From an uncultured Muribaculaceae bacterium (GTDB lineage Bacteria; Bacteroidota; Bacteroidia; Bacteroidales; Muribaculaceae): a stretch of 64,000 nt of DNA. Of the stretch, positions 61,461 through 64,000 are shown piece by piece (within the stretch, counting starts at the first letter, position 1; every line of letters begins with the position of its first letter). The stretch spans positions 66,408-130,407 of the forward strand of contig CAJTZS010000005.1 in NCBI GenBank assembly GCA_910584055.1. Reading direction: 5' to 3'. A program made the position numbers and the translations under genes. The notes below the pieces were generated by a model. The model was not told where the DNA came from. It worked only from the letters and a program-made list of their open reading frames with translations, and made no database searches.

Positions 61461-61655
61461 AGACTCAAAATCTACTAAAAAATGAGTCATTACAGCCCAA
61501 TTTTAATAAAAATCGTGCAAAATCATAAGAAAATCACTCTGAGATATATAAGGTTTCAAAAAAAATTACGATATTTGCATTGCCAAATTTGCTTAGGCAC
61601 ATTTGGGACACCAAGAATATACGAAAAAAGTGTATAAAGATAAAATATCAAAACA

Positions 61656-61928
61656 ATGACAAAGGCAGATATTGTAAACGAGATCTCCCGCAGCACAGGT
61701 CTTGAGAAGGCAGCTGTGCTTGCAACAGTTGAGAAATTCATGGAAGTTGTTAAGGATTCCATGGCAAATGGTAATAACGTTTATCTCCGTGGCTTCGGTA
61801 GCTTTATTATCAAAGAGCGCAAAGAGAAAACAGCCCGCAATATTTCTCGCAACACAACAATCAAAATTCCGGCACACAAGGTTCCGGCATTCAAGCCCTC
61901 TAAAGTATTCCTTGAGGACGTTAAATAA
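61656..61928 (+). CDS. HU-family DNA-binding protein
   Basis: 90 residues, the standard HU/IHF length. Starts MTKADIVNEISRSTGLEKAA, with the core GFGSFIIKERKEKTARN, in which the beta arm begins, and TIKIPAHKVPAFKPSK at the end of the arm. Nucleoid protein that bends DNA. Followed 57 bases later by a 29-residue basic protein and then rng, an order I recall from Bacteroidales. Confidence 0.95.
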   Translation: MTKADIVNEISRSTGLEKAAVLATVEKFMEVVKDSMANGNNVYLRGFGSFIIKERKEKTARNISRNTTIKIPAHKVPAFKPSKVFLEDVK

Positions 61929-61985
61929 TCTTTTTGAAGAGATTCAAAAGAATTAATTAAAGTATAATTATTAACATTAATAATC

Positions 61986-62075
61986 ATGCCAAGCGGAAAA
62001 AAGAGAAAAGGTCATAAAATGGCCACTCACAAGCGCAAAAAAAGACTGAGGAAAAATCGTCATAAGAAGAAATAA
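61986..62075 (+). CDS. 29-residue basic protein, AURKAIP1/COX24 (mS38/bS22) type
   Basis: ATG 61986 to TAA 62073-62075. The peptide runs MPSGKKRKGHKMATHKRKKR and then LRKNRHKKK: more than half Lys, Arg or His. This matches the tiny COX24/AURKAIP1 domain proteins of Bacteroidetes. The mitochondrial relative is ribosomal protein mS38, and mycobacterial bS22 is similar, so a small-subunit ribosomal protein is likely (inference from family). Confidence 0.85.
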   Translation: MPSGKKRKGHKMATHKRKKRLRKNRHKKK

Positions 62076-62130
62076 TCGCGGTCTTTGCGACTCGATTGTT
62101 CTATGCGCATAGAAATAGAATAATAAATAA

Positions 62131-62173
62131 GGACAAACCTGCCGCGACCACCATGGTCATGGTGAGTTTGTCC
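62131..62173 (+). terminator. Two-tier hairpin after the HU/basic-protein genes
   Basis: Outer arms ggacaaac/gtttgtcc (62131-62138, 62166-62173) enclose caccat/atggtg around loop ggtc (62149-62164). TCTTATCTTTT follows. It probably ends the HU transcript before rng; it could also act as a regulatory stem in the rng leader. Confidence 0.65.
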
Positions 62174-62225
62174 TCTTATCTTTTAACAGCACGTTCTTGA
62201 GAAAGGACGTAGTAGTATTAACCGA

Positions 62226-63851
62226 ATGAAAAGCGAATTAGTAGTAGACGTACAACAGGAAGAGGTGTCGATAGCCTTGCTTGAAGACTCGCGTCTTGTG
62301 TCGCTTCAGAAGGAAAGCCGCAACATTGCTTATGCAGTGGGCGATCTTTACCTTGCTAAAGTGAAGAAGATAATGCCTGGTCTTAACGCCGCCTTCCTTG
62401 ATGTTGGCTATGAGAAAGATGCTTTTCTTCATTATCTCGACCTGGGTCCCCAGTTCAGCACATACAGCAAGTTCATAGCGGAGGCTATGGCAGACAAGAA
62501 GAGGGTGCCCAATATTTCAAAATTCAAGCTTGAACCGGATATTTCCAAACAGGGAACCATCAGTGACGTCGTCACCCCCGGCCAGCAGTTGCTCGTGCAG
62601 ATTGCCAAGGAACCTATTTCCTCGAAAGGTCCGCGTCTGACTACGGAAATATCCTTCACCGGCCGTTTCATGGTGTTGATGCCTTTTGGCGACAAGATTT
62701 CAATTTCTCAGAAAATCAAGTCAACGGAGGAGAAAATCCGTCTGCGTCAGCTTATGAGCAGCATCAAACCAAAAGGATTCAGTGTGATAGTGCGCACATC
62801 AGCGGAAAACAAACGTGTTGCCGAACTTAATCATGAGATGCGCACACTGGTGAAATGCTGGGAAGATTCAATTGCAAAAATGCAGCGCAGCCAGTCACCC
62901 GCGTTGATTTATGAGGAAGATTCCCGGATGGTAAGCGTGATCCGGGACATCTTCAGCCCGAATTTTGAGAACATATACGTAAATGAAGCCGAGGCGTTCG
63001 CTCAGATTCAGAATTACGTGTCGTTGATAGCTCCCGAGAATAAGGAAATCGTAAAGTTATATACGAGGGACACTCCGATTTTCGATCATTTCAGCATCAC
63101 GCGCCAGATTAAAAGCAGTTTCGGCAAGACTGTATCATTCAAGAGCGGAGCATACATAATAATCGAGCATACCGAAGCCCTGCATGTGATTGATGTCAAT
63201 TCAGGCAACAGAAGCAAGGCATCCTCGGATCAGGAATCCAATGCGCTCGATGTCAATCTCAAGGCTGCGGATGAAATTGCAAGGCAATTGCGATTGCGCG
63301 ACATGGGAGGCATAATCGTAATCGACTTTATCGACATGAACAAAGCCGATCACCGGCAGGCTCTGTATGATCATATGCGGGAAATAATGGCGAATGACCG
63401 TGCCCGTCATAATATCTTGCCTCTGAGTAAGTTCGGTCTGATGCAGATTACGCGTCAGCGTGTCCGGCCGGCATTGGATATCACGACGAGTGAAACATGT
63501 CCTTCCTGTTTCGGCAAAGGAGAGGTTCAGCCCTCGATATTGTTTACCGACAAGCTTGAAGAGAAATTGGAATATCTTGTGGACCATCTCAGGGTAAAGA
63601 AATTCAAAATGTATGTGCACCCATATGTAGAGGCCTACATAAAGAAAGGTATGTTCTCACTTTACGGGAAATGGAAATTGCGTTTCGGACGAGGGGTTAA
63701 AGTGCTTCCCGACGAATCGCTTGCCTACCTCGAATACAGGGTTGTTGACGGCAACAACAAAGAAATAGACCTGAAAGAAGAAAGCGACATGAGTTCGAGC
63801 CAAAGCAAGAACCGCGTGCGCCTTAAAAACAGAGATAAAGAAGAAAATTAA
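62226..63851 (+). CDS. rng: Ribonuclease G/E family endoribonuclease
   Basis: 541 residues. S1 domain at about 38-125 (YLAKVKKIMPGLNAAFLDVG), then the RNase E/G core with the Mg-binding DVNSGN and IVIDFIDMN segments, and the Zn-link motif TCPSCFGKGEV (C-P-x-C). The long protein-binding C-terminal tail of RNase E is missing; instead a short basic tail (SSSQSKNRVRLKNRDKEEN) ends it. Processes rRNA and mRNA in the cytoplasm. Confidence 0.94.
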   Translation: MKSELVVDVQQEEVSIALLEDSRLVSLQKESRNIAYAVGDLYLAKVKKIMPGLNAAFLDVGYEKDAFLHYLDLGPQFSTYSKFIAEAMADKKRVPNISKFKLEPDISKQGTISDVVTPGQQLLVQIAKEPISSKGPRLTTEISFTGRFMVLMPFGDKISISQKIKSTEEKIRLRQLMSSIKPKGFSVIVRTSAENKRVAELNHEMRTLVKCWEDSIAKMQRSQSPALIYEEDSRMVSVIRDIFSPNFENIYVNEAEAFAQIQNYVSLIAPENKEIVKLYTRDTPIFDHFSITRQIKSSFGKTVSFKSGAYIIIEHTEALHVIDVNSGNRSKASSDQESNALDVNLKAADEIARQLRLRDMGGIIVIDFIDMNKADHRQALYDHMREIMANDRARHNILPLSKFGLMQITRQRVRPALDITTSETCPSCFGKGEVQPSILFTDKLEEKLEYLVDHLRVKKFKMYVHPYVEAYIKKGMFSLYGKWKLRFGRGVKVLPDESLAYLEYRVVDGNNKEIDLKEESDMSSSQSKNRVRLKNRDKEEN

Positions 63852-63889
63852 ATTTCATGGCAAACGCTCCTTACAGGAGAGCAAAAGTC

Positions 63890-63919
63890 AAAAGGTCCGC
63901 ACAGAAGCGCGGACCTTTT
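63890..63919 (+). terminator. Terminator of rng
   Basis: Stem aaaggtccgc/gcggaccttt with an 8-base loop and TTTT, about 40 bases after the stop. The remaining 80 bases of the window (63920-64000) are AT-rich with no gene that I can support. Confidence 0.85.
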
Positions 63920-64000
63920 ACTATATACAGCCGTACAGATGTACAGGTGTGCTAAAAAAATAAATGTATAATATTAAAAGAATGTTTTTTGACATTAATA

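Noticed and set aside
1..64000. CRISPR array, tRNA, rRNA or transposase genes
   Set aside because: No regularly spaced repeats, tRNA-like cloverleaf, rRNA segment or transposase/integrase motif was found on reading both strands by eye; a tRNAscan/CRISPR run would be the decisive test.

Overview
The window reads as chromosomal DNA of a gut Bacteroidales bacterium, most likely Muribaculaceae or a close relative (inference from family content; no marker gene was compared). Support comes from repeated TTTG-N19-21-TAnnTTTG promoters (the Bacteroidetes sigma-factor consensus), lack of Shine-Dalgarno sites, many SPII lipoproteins, a CarboxypepD_reg-type TonB receptor, a Ser-type sulfatase, fimbrillin-like lipoproteins, DUF5606, DUF349, a nuoCD fusion and a complex I locus lacking nuoEFG.

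Layout. 1-2.1 kb: end of yajC, YbbR-like protein, coaE, DUF5606. 2.1-7.3 kb: a structured leader, an outer-membrane TonB receptor and a large surface lipoprotein with OB-like domains. 7.3-9.4 kb: htpG on the minus strand, separated from the lipoprotein by a perfect 64-bp palindrome. 9.4-13.4 kb: an accessory stretch with a composite repeat, a Ser-type sulfatase, a REPIN-like repeat, a candidate small RNA and a lipoprotein of unknown function. 13.5-30.9 kb: one apparent transcription unit in which the whole F1Fo ATP synthase operon (atpDCBEFHAG) sits inside the complex I operon, between nuoH and nuoI. 31-35.9 kb: glycogen/alpha-glucan genes (GH133 debranching enzyme, GT4, GH57 with a histone-like Lys/Ala tail). 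36-39.5 kb, minus strand: YihY/BrkB, RNase P RNA, a DUF308-like protein, a cytidylate-kinase-like protein. 39.5-47.3 kb, plus strand: a small hypothetical, cyclophilin, DUF349, Sel1-repeat protein, serB, patatin with a barrel.

47.4-52.9 kb is the most unusual accessory locus. It is a minus-strand operon with a 70-residue peptide gene and two lipoproteins, each a fimbrillin-like N-terminal region joined to a phosphodiesterase-type domain (PI-PLC-like without its first catalytic His; EEP with its catalytic residues). Upstream lies a dense field of repeats with 36-bp inverted repeats around an outward-pointing promoter, a candidate phase-variable switch.

52.9-64 kb: rmuC and apbE (minus), a hexuronate catabolic set (uxuA, SDR fructuronate reductase, uxaC, MFS transporter), DJ-1 and YigZ family proteins, HU, a 29-residue basic protein of the COX24/mS38 type, and ribonuclease G/E. 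No tRNA, rRNA, CRISPR array, transposase or recombinase gene was seen.
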